Assembly: GCA_900557385.1 (NCBI GenBank)
Contig: USSP01000003.1
Span: forward strand, 1-23,496
Source: an uncultured Lachnospiraceae bacterium
GTDB taxonomy: Bacteria > Bacillota > Clostridia > Lachnospirales > Lachnospiraceae
Length of the DNA stretch: 23,496 nucleotides
Direction: 5' to 3'
The translations under genes and the position numbers were made by a program. The first letter of the stretch is position 1. Every line of letters starts with the position of its first letter. The notes under the pieces were generated by a model. The model was not told where the DNA came from, searched no databases, and was given only the letters and a program-made list of their open reading frames with translations. This document shows, piece after piece, positions 15,038-22,975 of this stretch.

Positions 15038-16448
15038 GAAAAAATCCAGGGCTTCCGTTTCTGTGTTTTTTGTACTTCTTTTATCGCTGCTTCTCTCACT
15101 TCTTTTTGCCTTACATGCCGGGATTCGAAGGAGTACTTGTGAATTGCAGATTGAATATGCAATGAATGCTTCCATGAATGGAATTTTTGCGGAGTATCAT
15201 CGGCAGCTTCTGGAGCAATACGATCTTCTGGCGATTGACACCTCTTATGGAACGGGGACATTTGAAGTACAAAACACAGCGGAGCATTTACGACGTTATA
15301 TGCAGGATAATTTCGGAGATGAAAAAGATCTTTTAGGTATGACGGCTGTGGATGCGGAGATTTTTGAAATGACGCGTCTGACTGACGGAAACATCTTTGA
15401 AAGGCAGGCCATTCATTATATGCACACATTGACGGGACTTCCGGAATGGGAGACCAGCACCGGTCAGGCGCGGGAATACGAACAGCAAGATGACGGGGGA
15501 ACTTTAGATGGTCTATGGCAACAGGCGAGTGCAGAACTGGCGGCACAGGAACTACCTCAGGTGCAGAATGAAACCGGCGAGTGGGAAACCGTTTCTCTGG
15601 AAAATCCGGCGGATGCAGTGATGTCTTTGAAAAGCCTCGGCATTTTACGATTGACCATTGAGGACTTGGACAGCGTTTCCAATGCCAGCCTGGAACAGGG
15701 AAAAAGAGTTTCGGATCGGAGTCTGCTCACAGGGGCGGGAACGGAAACCGTTTACGCAGAACCTGTGGCAGCAGATAAACTGCTTTTCAAAGAGTATCTG
15801 GTTCAAAAGATGGGGTGCTACACCGGAGTGAAAGAGAATGCAGCACTGAAGTATCAGATGGAATATTTATTGAATGGTGATCCCGGCGATTATGGAAATC
15901 TTGAAAAAACAGCAAACAAATTATGTATCTTGCGGTTCCTTTTAAATTATCAATTCCTGTCAGGAAATCCTGTAAAAAAGGCTGAAATCAAGGCTGCAGC
16001 AACAGCACTGACGGCTGTGACGCTGAAACCGGAGCTGGAACCCTTTGTTTCCAAAACATTAATGTTTGCCTGGGCATATGTGGAAAGTGTGCAGGATGTA
16101 AAACAACTTCTTGCCGGAGGCAAAATCCCCTGGAAAAAACTGGATGCGGACTGGCAGACACAGTTAGTGCATCTTGCAGAATTTAATAAGCATCTATCCC
16201 AGAGCCAGGGGGGACGAGGTATGGATTATGTGGATTATCTGCGTATTTTCATTTGCCTTACGGCGGATGAAACACTTTCCAGAAGAGCCATGGATCTTGT
16301 GGAATCGGATATCCGACAGACTCCGGGAAATGAGAAATTTCAACTGGATGGATGCATGATCAGAGTGGATGCGGGTGTGTCGGTGGAAGCCGGAATGCAG
16401 ACATACTTTATCCGCAGAAGATTTTCTTATGAAAATGTAGAAAAATAA
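15015..16448 (+). CDS. DUF5702-type Tad-associated membrane-anchored protein
   Basis: This 477-residue protein has one N-terminal membrane helix (about 14-35, VSVFFVLLLSLLLSLLFALH) followed by a large extracytoplasmic part. The segment AEYHRQLLEQYDLLAIDTSYG is typical of the DUF5702 proteins found in Tad clusters of clostridia (recognised from memory). It lacks the Glu+5 prepilin motif, so it is probably not cleaved by the peptidases. By position it may play the role of TadG, a minor pilus or assembly protein; that is inference. The start is ATG 15015, overlapping the pilin gene by 23 nt with only a weak Shine-Dalgarno, so translation is probably coupled to the pilin gene. Confidence 0.8.
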   Translation: MKLREVFKKKSRASVSVFFVLLLSLLLSLLFALHAGIRRSTCELQIEYAMNASMNGIFAEYHRQLLEQYDLLAIDTSYGTGTFEVQNTAEHLRRYMQDNFGDEKDLLGMTAVDAEIFEMTRLTDGNIFERQAIHYMHTLTGLPEWETSTGQAREYEQQDDGGTLDGLWQQASAELAAQELPQVQNETGEWETVSLENPADAVMSLKSLGILRLTIEDLDSVSNASLEQGKRVSDRSLLTGAGTETVYAEPVAADKLLFKEYLVQKMGCYTGVKENAALKYQMEYLLNGDPGDYGNLEKTANKLCILRFLLNYQFLSGNPVKKAEIKAAATALTAVTLKPELEPFVSKTLMFAWAYVESVQDVKQLLAGGKIPWKKLDADWQTQLVHLAEFNKHLSQSQGGRGMDYVDYLRIFICLTADETLSRRAMDLVESDIRQTPGNEKFQLDGCMIRVDAGVSVEAGMQTYFIRRRFSYENVEK

Positions 16449-16479
16449 TAAATCCAATGAAACTGAGGAGCGTATGAAG

Positions 16480-17340
16480 ATGTCCTTTCTGCAATGTCGG
16501 AATACAACAACGAACAATCAACCCTATTCTAATTCTCTCTCAAAAAGCAGGAACTCCCAAATTTCAGGCTTATTATCGCCAAATTTTCCCAGAAATCAGG
16601 CGTCAGACAAAGCAGAGAGGATATCTTCCTACGCTCTTCGGGGAAGTCTGACCTTGGAAGCAAGCATTATTGTTCCCATTTTCCTTTTCTTCTGTGTGAC
16701 ATTGACATCACTCCTGGAACAGTACAGAACCTATAGTATCTTAACAACGGCAGTCCAACAGGTGGGTAATGCTCTTTCTGTGGAAGATCAGGTAATTTTC
16801 TCCGGGATAGTGCAGGAACAGATCCAAAGCAAGGCAGCCGGAAGTACGGCGAAAAATTTACAGGTAAAAAATCTGACATATTTGTCGGGAAAGTATGCCT
16901 ACGATTTGTGCTATCAGGAAAAGCCTATTATGAATCTATGGGGGCTGGAAACGGCAGAAAGAAGCATTTCTTACGGTGGACATTTATGGATCGGGTATGA
17001 TGTAGAGATGAGCGATCCGCGGGATGGGGAAATTTATGTGTTTTTGACACCCACAGGTGTGGTCTATCATCGGAGCAGAAACTGTACGTATTTGAAACTT
17101 TCCGTTTCCAGCGCACCGGCATCCCAAGTGGCAGAATTAAGAAATGGAAGTGGGGAACGGTATCGTGCTTGTGAACGGTGTCATGCGAAACCGGAAGGGA
17201 TGCTCTATCTGACGGAGGAGGGAAACCGTTATCACAGCGATATTTCCTGTAGCAGTCTGCGCAGAAGCGTTCGCTCAATGCCTTTATCACAGGCCCAATT
17301 GCTATACGGAGCATGCAACAGGTGCGGGGGAGGATTCTGA
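16480..17340 (+). CDS. TadE-like pseudopilin with two C-terminal Cys/His repeats
   Basis: The 286 residues start with an unusually long polar leader (about 55 residues), then a prepilin site G55|S56 with E60 at +5 (GSLTLEASIIVP) and a membrane helix at about 61-80. This is the TadE-like layout. The C-terminal third has two copies of one module: about 185-240 (H197, C202, C231, C234) and about 241-286 (H252, C257, C279, C282). Each has YH-x4-C followed by a CxxC knuckle, suggesting a metal site or disulfides. The start ATG 16480 has AGGAG 9 nt upstream; the ATG at 16474 is only 3 nt from it. The stop overlaps the next start (TGATG). Confidence 0.85.
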   Translation: MSFLQCRNTTTNNQPYSNSLSKSRNSQISGLLSPNFPRNQASDKAERISSYALRGSLTLEASIIVPIFLFFCVTLTSLLEQYRTYSILTTAVQQVGNALSVEDQVIFSGIVQEQIQSKAAGSTAKNLQVKNLTYLSGKYAYDLCYQEKPIMNLWGLETAERSISYGGHLWIGYDVEMSDPRDGEIYVFLTPTGVVYHRSRNCTYLKLSVSSAPASQVAELRNGSGERYRACERCHAKPEGMLYLTEEGNRYHSDISCSSLRRSVRSMPLSQAQLLYGACNRCGGGF

Positions 17341-17762
17341 TGCGGGCATGGTTTGGAATTTATTTATGCTGGCTTTCTTTTCAGGACATGCGGGAAAAGG
17401 CAGTTTCTGTTTGGAAACTGCTGGCAGGGACAGGGGTTATAATCATCTGCCGGATTGGTACCCAAAAGGGATTGCCTTCTATTGCGGATTTGCTGCCGGG
17501 ACTACTTGGGGTGGCGGTGGCAGCAATTTCCAGAGAACAGATCGGATATGCAGATGGAATCGTATTACTATTGATGGGAATGGGCTGTGGGTGGAGAAAG
17601 AGCAGCTGTATTGCCTTCGGAGCAATGATATCGGCATCCTTATGGGGAATCGGGAAAGCTTGTGTAAAAAAACAGAGCAGGGGTATAAGAGTGGCATGGC
17701 TGCCATTTCTGACCTTGCATTATGAAATTTTGGAAGTTTGGGATTGGATGAAAGGGATATGA
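17340..17762 (+). CDS. Second A24-type prepilin peptidase
   Basis: This 140-residue protein has several membrane segments and both aspartates expected of an A24 prepilin peptidase: D16 in SFQDMREKAVSV and D72 in GYADGIVLLLMG. The second motif is GYADG rather than the usual GxGD. It is smaller than the first peptidase and its cytoplasmic loop is short. The start is ATG 17340 with GGGGGAGG 6 nt upstream, overlapping the stop of the TadE-like gene; its own stop overlaps the next start as ATGA. Placed between the two TadE-like genes, it may be dedicated to them. The function is likely, the substrate is inference. Confidence 0.8.
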   Translation: MRAWFGIYLCWLSFQDMREKAVSVWKLLAGTGVIIICRIGTQKGLPSIADLLPGLLGVAVAAISREQIGYADGIVLLLMGMGCGWRKSSCIAFGAMISASLWGIGKACVKKQSRGIRVAWLPFLTLHYEILEVWDWMKGI

Positions 17763-18220
17763 AAGTACAACTAAAAAGAATTCTGCAAAAGAGATGTCCT
17801 GCATATATGACGGTGGAGGCATCTTATGTAATTCCCATGGCAATTGGAGTGACTCTGTTTTGCATAGGAATGTTTCTTTTTGTATATGACAGAGGTGTCA
17901 TATATCAGAATATGTTACGGCAGGGTATTGTTATGCAAATGGAAACGGACGAGGAAAAAATGGAGCATGAAATAGAATTGCTGCCGACAATGAGCCTGCA
18001 GAGTGATCAGATCATGGTGGAGCGTGGACAAACAGAGATTACGGTCAGCAGTATGGCAGTACAGAAAAATCCGCTGGGGAATTGGTCTTTCATGCCGACA
18101 CAAAGAGTTTTTCAAAGCAGTTCGCAACATAACTTGCCAATCTTTGATCCGGTGAAGCGGGTGAGAACCATCCGCAGGACAATTTGGTTTGCCGAGAAAG
18201 CAGGAGAAATACTGGAATAA
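17759..18220 (+). CDS. Second TadE-like pseudopilin
   Basis: This 153-residue protein has a basic leader of 15 residues, the pseudopilin motif YMTVEAS with E20, and a hydrophobic helix (about 22-42), followed by a soluble tail. If cleaved after A15, E20 is at +5, so the residue before the cut would be Ala instead of the normal Gly. The start is ATG 17759, in a 4-nt ATGA overlap with the second prepilin peptidase; no good Shine-Dalgarno is present, so translation is probably coupled. It is the last gene of the compact Tad block; the next gene starts 43 nt later. A role as minor pilin or assembly factor is inferred from the family. Confidence 0.78.
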   Translation: MKVQLKRILQKRCPAYMTVEASYVIPMAIGVTLFCIGMFLFVYDRGVIYQNMLRQGIVMQMETDEEKMEHEIELLPTMSLQSDQIMVERGQTEITVSSMAVQKNPLGNWSFMPTQRVFQSSSQHNLPIFDPVKRVRTIRRTIWFAEKAGEILE

Positions 18221-18263
18221 CGGTGTGAAGCATGGAACTATAAATAAGAAGAGGGGAGAAAGA

Positions 18264-19496
18264 ATGACAGAATCATACGGATATATCAGACAATCAGAAC
18301 ATTGCTATCTGCGCCGCGAAAAAGAGCCGGAGGGTTCCTTTGAACTTGCCATGCTGCTGCAAAATCCATTACCGGGTCTTTTGACCTGCAGACAGCAGGA
18401 GATTAATGACCAAGCCTATCTGCTTTATGATGTTACATCCTGCAAGGCGTTAGGCGATTGGTGGATGGGGAGAGGACTGCAGGAAAAAGAGATAAAGTCG
18501 TTTGTACGGGAAGTTATTCATATCCTGCGGGAGTGTGAGCGTCACTTATTGGATCGGGAGAAGGTCGTTTTGAAACCGGAACTGATCTTTTGTGATATGG
18601 ATGCGAGGCAATATTATTTTTTATACGATCCCTTTTTGAAGCCACAGGCTGGTGAAAATCTTCGGTCGCTTGCACAATACATGGTGGAGCAGGTAGACTA
18701 TAATCAGCAGTCGGCGGTAGATTTGGTGTACCGTATTTATGAAGGGGTGACAGGATCAAACTCCACCCTTCGTACATTGGAACAATGTTTAGAATCCCCC
18801 GATGAATGGGCGGAGAGCCTGGCGGAGGACGAAGAGGAAACAGAAAATATTCAGAAAGCAGTGGAGTTTCCAATAGAATCAGAAGCAGGGGGAAGGGGAG
18901 AAAACAGAAAATTTTGGATACAGAAGGGAGCACTGGCAATTAGCTTTATTGCGTTGCTGTTGGGAATATGGGGGCTCTATCGGTATGAACTTACGAGAAG
19001 GGAGTTGTTTGCAGTAGCCGGAATCATGATTTTGGCAGTGATAACGGCGGGATGTTCCTTGTTTAGCTGGCTGTATAGAGGGAGAAAGGATGAGGAGACA
19101 CAAGAGCTGTCCGCAAATGATTACCGGATGGCAGAGCCTGACAGCCGGGATACCGATACGGAATCAGAAAAGACGGTGTATCTGGCCAGAAGTGAGCTTC
19201 TGGGGCAGCGGGGGCTACAGGGCATGGGACAGGAGCGGCAGCGATGGATTTCATTAGGAAGCCTTCCGTTTGTTATTGGGAAAAAGGCAAAGTTTGCAGA
19301 TTATGTGCTGGAGGATGATTCAATCAGTCGTATGCATGCCCGGTTTGTAAAGGAAGATGACCGCATGTTTATCATGGATCTGCACTCTACCAATGGAACT
19401 TATGTTAATGGAGTGCGTCTGGAGCCGGATTGTAAAGTGGAAATTCAAGTGGGAGATCAGATTGGTTTGGGAAAATTGAATTTTACATACTGTTGA
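18264..19496 (+). CDS. Membrane-anchored FHA-domain protein
   Basis: This 410-residue protein has an N-terminal soluble domain (about 1-180) of the kind seen in DUF6382 proteins (from memory; it also vaguely recalls a pseudokinase), an acidic linker, two membrane segments (about 222-240 and 249-270), a linker, and a C-terminal FHA domain (about 328-410). The FHA phosphothreonine-binding residues are present: SRMHA at 355-359 and STNGTYVNG at 375-383. Both soluble domains would lie on the same side, presumably the cytoplasm. Just before the FHA is EKTVYLA with T304, a possible phosphorylation site. The start is ATG 18264 with GAGGGGAG upstream. It follows the Tad genes on the same strand, so it may link Ser/Thr phosphorylation to pilus assembly; that is inference. 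Confidence 0.85.
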   Translation: MTESYGYIRQSEHCYLRREKEPEGSFELAMLLQNPLPGLLTCRQQEINDQAYLLYDVTSCKALGDWWMGRGLQEKEIKSFVREVIHILRECERHLLDREKVVLKPELIFCDMDARQYYFLYDPFLKPQAGENLRSLAQYMVEQVDYNQQSAVDLVYRIYEGVTGSNSTLRTLEQCLESPDEWAESLAEDEEETENIQKAVEFPIESEAGGRGENRKFWIQKGALAISFIALLLGIWGLYRYELTRRELFAVAGIMILAVITAGCSLFSWLYRGRKDEETQELSANDYRMAEPDSRDTDTESEKTVYLARSELLGQRGLQGMGQERQRWISLGSLPFVIGKKAKFADYVLEDDSISRMHARFVKEDDRMFIMDLHSTNGTYVNGVRLEPDCKVEIQVGDQIGLGKLNFTYC

Positions 19497-19516
19497 GGAT
19501 GTGCTAAGTTATCATT

Positions 19517-20530
19517 ATGATGATTGAACAATTGGAACATTACCTGATACCCCTGGGATATCAGAAGGTCTTGACAGGTAAAACGAATATTCGGGTTTAC
19601 TGCCATATGGAGGCAGAAAAGTGTCAGGCTGTTTTGTGTGGGGAATTTCCGGATCAGATGGAATGGACAGCACAGCAGCATGCACAGGTAAAGGAAAGCT
19701 TATGTCGGACACTTATGGCAAGAGGAATTTATCACTTGGAATTACTAACAGTGCTGATCACTGCAGATTTGTCCGGAGCAAGAACATTGGCAGAAGCAGA
19801 TGATTATTGCTGGGTGATTCAACCTTACACCAGGGAACTGGTTCTGTATGAGAATCAGTGTAGCGACATAGGGGGATTATACGCAGAACTGGAGCAATTC
19901 CTATCACAGAAACCGTCGGAAATCAGAAAGAAAGCATTTGCTTTTGCAAATTTTCCATGGGTCAGCATGATATTGGTCTGTGTCAACGTACTTGTGTTTT
20001 TTGCATGTACATTCACGGGAGATTTGCTGTATAATAAAGGAGCGTTCAGCCTGGAAAATATTCTTAATGCCGGAGAATGGTATCGAATCATTACGGCACT
20101 GTTTTTGCATGTGGATTTGAATCACTTGTTCAGCAACATGCTTTTACTGTATTTTGCGGGAGAGATTGCGGAACGCTATCTGGGACATGTTCGATTTGGC
20201 ATGCTTTATCTGGCAGCAGGCGTGGGCGGCAATCTGCTTTCCATGATGTACGAATGGTTTACGGGATTTTATAGCTCTGTGGGAGCCAGTGGTGCTGTAT
20301 TTGGAATTATCGGAATGTTACTTGCATTAGTACTTTTACACCATGGCAGACTGGAACAGATTACGACCGGAAGGATCGTCCTGATGATTGTACTTTCTGT
20401 TTACAGTGGAGCGACAAGCACGGAAATCAACAACATGGCACATGTGGGCGGACTCCTTACCGGGTTTCTGCTAACCCTGCCTATACAACGATTCCTGAAA
20501 GCGAAAGAAAGGTCGGAGCAAACGCAATGA
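19517..20530 (+). CDS. Rhomboid family intramembrane serine protease
   Basis: Rhomboids cut membrane proteins within or near their transmembrane helices. This 337-residue protein has a soluble N-terminal domain (about 1-145) and then a rhomboid core of six or more membrane helices. The catalytic dyad is intact: S258 in VGASGAVFG and H309 in NMAHVGGLLTG. The HVDLNHLFSNM segment (H198, N202, H203, N207) supplies the usual oxyanion and helix-packing residues. The start is ATG 19517 or 19520; the nearest Shine-Dalgarno (GAGGA at 19495-19499) is 17 nt away, so initiation looks weak. It overlaps the next gene by ATGA. The substrate is unknown; nearby pilus or FHA proteins are possible. Confidence 0.92.
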   Translation: MMIEQLEHYLIPLGYQKVLTGKTNIRVYCHMEAEKCQAVLCGEFPDQMEWTAQQHAQVKESLCRTLMARGIYHLELLTVLITADLSGARTLAEADDYCWVIQPYTRELVLYENQCSDIGGLYAELEQFLSQKPSEIRKKAFAFANFPWVSMILVCVNVLVFFACTFTGDLLYNKGAFSLENILNAGEWYRIITALFLHVDLNHLFSNMLLLYFAGEIAERYLGHVRFGMLYLAAGVGGNLLSMMYEWFTGFYSSVGASGAVFGIIGMLLALVLLHHGRLEQITTGRIVLMIVLSVYSGATSTEINNMAHVGGLLTGFLLTLPIQRFLKAKERSEQTQ

Positions 20531-21531
20531 AGATCAATATCTATTATGGCGGCAGAGGTCTGCTGGATGACCCAACACTTTATGTAATTAATAAAATGCA
20601 GGAAGTATTGGAAGAACTCCGGGTCACAGTAGAGCGTTACAATTTGTATGAACTCAAAAACGGGATTACTACCTTGCCGCAGACTTTGAAAGATGTCGAC
20701 GGTATTATTCTGGCGACTACCATTGAGTGGTTCGGAATTGGCGGATTTATGCAGCAGTTTCTGGATGCGTGCTGGCTTTATGGAGATAAAGAGAAAATCA
20801 GCCATATTTATATGTGCCCGATTGTTATGTCAACCACATATGGAGAACGGGAAGGCAAGACAACGCTGGCATCTGCGTGGGAAATATTAGGTGGATTGCC
20901 ATGTAGTGGCATTTGCGGATACATTGCGGATACATTGACATTGGAAATGAATGAGGATTACAACACGCTGATTGAAAAGAAAGCGGAGAATATGTACCGC
21001 ACCATCAGCCAGAAAATGAAGAGCCTTCCGGCAAGCAATCAGGCGGTGAAACAGCGTGTGGCAGTCATGAAAAATATTGATTTGACACCGCAGGAATCAG
21101 AGCAATTGTCGCAGTATGCTTCTGATGAACGCTATGTACAAAAGCAAAAAGAAGACATTCAGGAACTTGCAAGCTTGTTCCGGAATATGATGGAAAACAG
21201 TGATGGGGAGAAACAAACAGAGTTCGTAAAGGAACTTCAGAATCAGTTTAGACCGCAGCCGGGGTTTAGGGCAGTATATAAGATAATGTTAGAGGGGCGT
21301 AGTATGCCGCTGACTGTGAGGGTCGACCATACACAATTTTATTGCGGATATGAAGAGCCTGCGGAGTGTGATATGGAAATACAGACTACTGCGGATATAA
21401 TCCGGGACATTGTGGAGGGAAAACAGACTTTCCAACGTGCCTTTATGGGTGGAAATATGAAGATGAAGGGAGATTTCAAGATCCTGCGGATGTTGGATCA
21501 GATTTTTCCTTTTACACCAAACGAAAGATAA
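20527..21531 (+). CDS. Flavodoxin-like / SCP2 sterol-carrier fusion protein
   Basis: This 334-residue cytoplasmic protein has two parts. Residues about 1-165 have the flavodoxin/NADPH-dependent FMN reductase layout (KINIYYGG, VDGIILATTIEWFGIGGFMQQFLD), where the last segment corresponds to the flavin loop and helix. Residues about 225-334 resemble an SCP2-type lipid-binding domain (YKIMLEGRSMPLTVRV, ending in MGGNMKMKGDFKILRMLDQIF). A flexible helical linker joins them. Such fusions are common in clostridia but have no settled function. The start is ATG 20527, in a 4-nt overlap with the rhomboid stop, with GGAG upstream, so the two genes are probably translated together. Confidence 0.85.
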   Translation: MKINIYYGGRGLLDDPTLYVINKMQEVLEELRVTVERYNLYELKNGITTLPQTLKDVDGIILATTIEWFGIGGFMQQFLDACWLYGDKEKISHIYMCPIVMSTTYGEREGKTTLASAWEILGGLPCSGICGYIADTLTLEMNEDYNTLIEKKAENMYRTISQKMKSLPASNQAVKQRVAVMKNIDLTPQESEQLSQYASDERYVQKQKEDIQELASLFRNMMENSDGEKQTEFVKELQNQFRPQPGFRAVYKIMLEGRSMPLTVRVDHTQFYCGYEEPAECDMEIQTTADIIRDIVEGKQTFQRAFMGGNMKMKGDFKILRMLDQIFPFTPNER

Positions 21532-21548
21532 AAGGATGGGAGAAAGAA

Positions 21549-21962
21549 ATGAGAGACGAGAATTGTATTTTTTGTAAAATTGCTAACGGAGAGATTCCCT
21601 CCAGAACATTGTATGAAGACAAAGACTTTCGTGTGATCCTGGATCTGGGACCGGCAACAAGGGGACATGCCCTGATTTTACCGAAAGAACATGCAGCAAA
21701 TCTGTTTGAACTTCCTGAAGAGACAGCAGGTAAGGCTATGATCCTGGCGAAAAAAATGGCGGCCAGAATGAAGGAAAAACTGAATTGTGACGGATTTAAT
21801 GTGATACAGAATAACGGAGAAGTGGCTGGACAGACCGTTTTCCACTTTCATATGCATTTGATTCCCCGTTATGAAAATGACGGACAGCCGATTCAAATGA
21901 AATCCGGAGAAGCCACGGCGGAAGAACTGGATGCAGTCAAAGCACAGATTCTGGGAGAATGA
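21549..21962 (+). CDS. HIT family nucleotide-binding protein
   Basis: HIT proteins hydrolyse or transfer nucleotides from substrates such as adenosine phosphoramidates. This 137-residue protein has the signature HFHMHLIPR, with H101 as the expected nucleophile (H99 and H103 flank it). The N-terminal CIFCKI (C6, C9) is the zinc-binding pair seen in many bacterial Hit proteins of the Hint/HinT branch. Length is normal. The ATG is preceded by GGGAG. It lies 17 nt after the SCP2 fusion and 3 nt before the fumarase alpha gene, so all three are probably co-transcribed. The exact substrate cannot be read from the sequence. Confidence 0.95.
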   Translation: MRDENCIFCKIANGEIPSRTLYEDKDFRVILDLGPATRGHALILPKEHAANLFELPEETAGKAMILAKKMAARMKEKLNCDGFNVIQNNGEVAGQTVFHFHMHLIPRYENDGQPIQMKSGEATAEELDAVKAQILGE

Positions 21963-21965
21963 CGG

Positions 21966-22808
21966 ATGAGAACAATTCAGGTGAATGAGGTCACTCGTAA
22001 TATTAAGGAGATGTGTATAGAAGCAAATCATTTCCTTTCCGGTGATATGGAGAAAGCGATGAAAAATGCTGTGCAGTGTGAGAAATCGCCACTGGGCAGA
22101 CAGATTCTGGAACAGCTGCAGGAAAATCTTCGGATTGCCGGAAACGACATGATTCCGATCTGTCAGGATACCGGGATGGCTGTTATTTTTATGGAAATCG
22201 GACAGGATGTTCATTTTACAGGTGGGAGTCTGGAAGATGCGATTAACGAAGGCGTACGTCAGGGATACACAGAGGGATATCTTCGTAAATCCGTAGTGGC
22301 AGATCCTTTGCTTAGAGAGAATACAAAAGATAATACACCTGCAGTGGTACATTATGAAATCGTACCGGGAGATCAGGTAAAAATTACAGTGGCTCCCAAG
22401 GGCTTTGGCAGTGAGAATATGAGCCGTGTGTTTATGCTGAAACCGGCAGACGGCATGGAGGGCGTTAAAGAGGCAATCTTGACGGCTGTGCGCGACGCAG
22501 GACCTAACGCATGCCCACCTATGGTTGTGGGTGTGGGGATTGGCGGAACTTTTGAAAAATGTGCACTGCTTGCCAAAAAAGCGCTGACCCGGCCGGTAGA
22601 TCAACATTCAGATATTGCCTATGTAGCAGAAATGGAGAAGGAATTGCTGGAGAAAATAAACGGAACCGGCATCGGCCCGGGAGGACTGGGTGGAAGTGTG
22701 ACGGCATTAGCAGTAAATATTAACGTATATCCCACTCATATTGCGGGACTTCCTGTAGCTGTTAATATGTGCTGCCATGTGAATCGCCATAGCGTGAGAA
22801 CACTGTAG
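21966..22808 (+). CDS. Fumarate hydratase class I, alpha subunit
   Basis: With the beta subunit this forms an iron-sulfur hydratase interconverting fumarate and L-malate. The 280 residues include the three cysteines expected for the [4Fe-4S] cluster: C66 in PICQDTG, C183 in NACPPM, and C269 or C270 in NMCCHVNRH; the intervals are close to those of characterised class I enzymes. GVGIGGTFEKC and GTGIGPGGLGG are also family motifs. L-tartrate dehydratase alpha is a close relative and cannot be fully excluded. The start is ATG 21966, 3 nt after the HIT stop. The beta gene follows after an unusually long 167-nt spacer. Confidence 0.93.
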   Translation: MRTIQVNEVTRNIKEMCIEANHFLSGDMEKAMKNAVQCEKSPLGRQILEQLQENLRIAGNDMIPICQDTGMAVIFMEIGQDVHFTGGSLEDAINEGVRQGYTEGYLRKSVVADPLLRENTKDNTPAVVHYEIVPGDQVKITVAPKGFGSENMSRVFMLKPADGMEGVKEAILTAVRDAGPNACPPMVVGVGIGGTFEKCALLAKKALTRPVDQHSDIAYVAEMEKELLEKINGTGIGPGGLGGSVTALAVNINVYPTHIAGLPVAVNMCCHVNRHSVRTL

Positions 22809-22826
22809 GTATATTTGAAACAGAGG

Positions 22827-22864
22827 CATTACTTCTATATATAGTATCACATTACATAGTATCA
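22827..22864. repeat. Tandem imperfect direct repeat
   Basis: CATTAC and ATAGTATCA occur together twice in direct succession: 22827-22849 (with 8 extra nt between them) and 22850-22864 (no extra nt). The second copy is the first minus its internal TTCTATAT. Confidence 0.65.
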
Positions 22865-22867
22865 TAC

Positions 22868-22903
22868 GGCTATTTGTGTCGCAGGCACCACAAAATAGCC
22901 TTT
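22868..22903 (+). terminator. Terminator-like hairpin in the fumarase spacer
   Basis: GGCTATTTGTG (22868-22878) pairs with CACAAAATAGCC (22889-22900), with one bulged A and a 10-nt loop, followed by only three T. It could partly terminate transcription between the subunits or protect an mRNA end. Confidence 0.45.
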
Positions 22904-22909
22904 ATCGCA

Positions 22910-22932
22910 GAGCCGAATCTGATATTTGGCTC
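22910..22932 (+). other. Second hairpin in the fumarase spacer
   Basis: GAGCCGAAT (22910-22918) pairs with ATTTGGCTC (22924-22932) through nine pairs including one G-U, with a 5-nt loop. No T-run follows, so it is not a standard terminator. It ends about 43 nt before the beta-subunit ATG. Confidence 0.5.
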
Positions 22933-22975
22933 GCGATCCCTCTAGTATTAAAATGCCTGCGGAATGGAGATTAAT

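Larger units (their letters stand above)
22824..22958. repeat. Structured element between fumarase alpha and beta genes
   Basis: AGGCATT (22824-22830) and AATGCCT (22952-22958) form a perfect 7-bp inverted repeat enclosing two hairpins and a pair of direct repeats. The interval contains no gene. It could be a small foldback or MITE-like insertion, or an RNA structure in the fumarase mRNA. No target-site duplication is obvious. Confidence 0.4.

Noticed and set aside
21678..22607. 309-residue minus-strand open frame
   Set aside because: It lies opposite the clear HIT and fumarase alpha genes, and its composition (rich in His, Phe, Cys) is that of a shadow frame.
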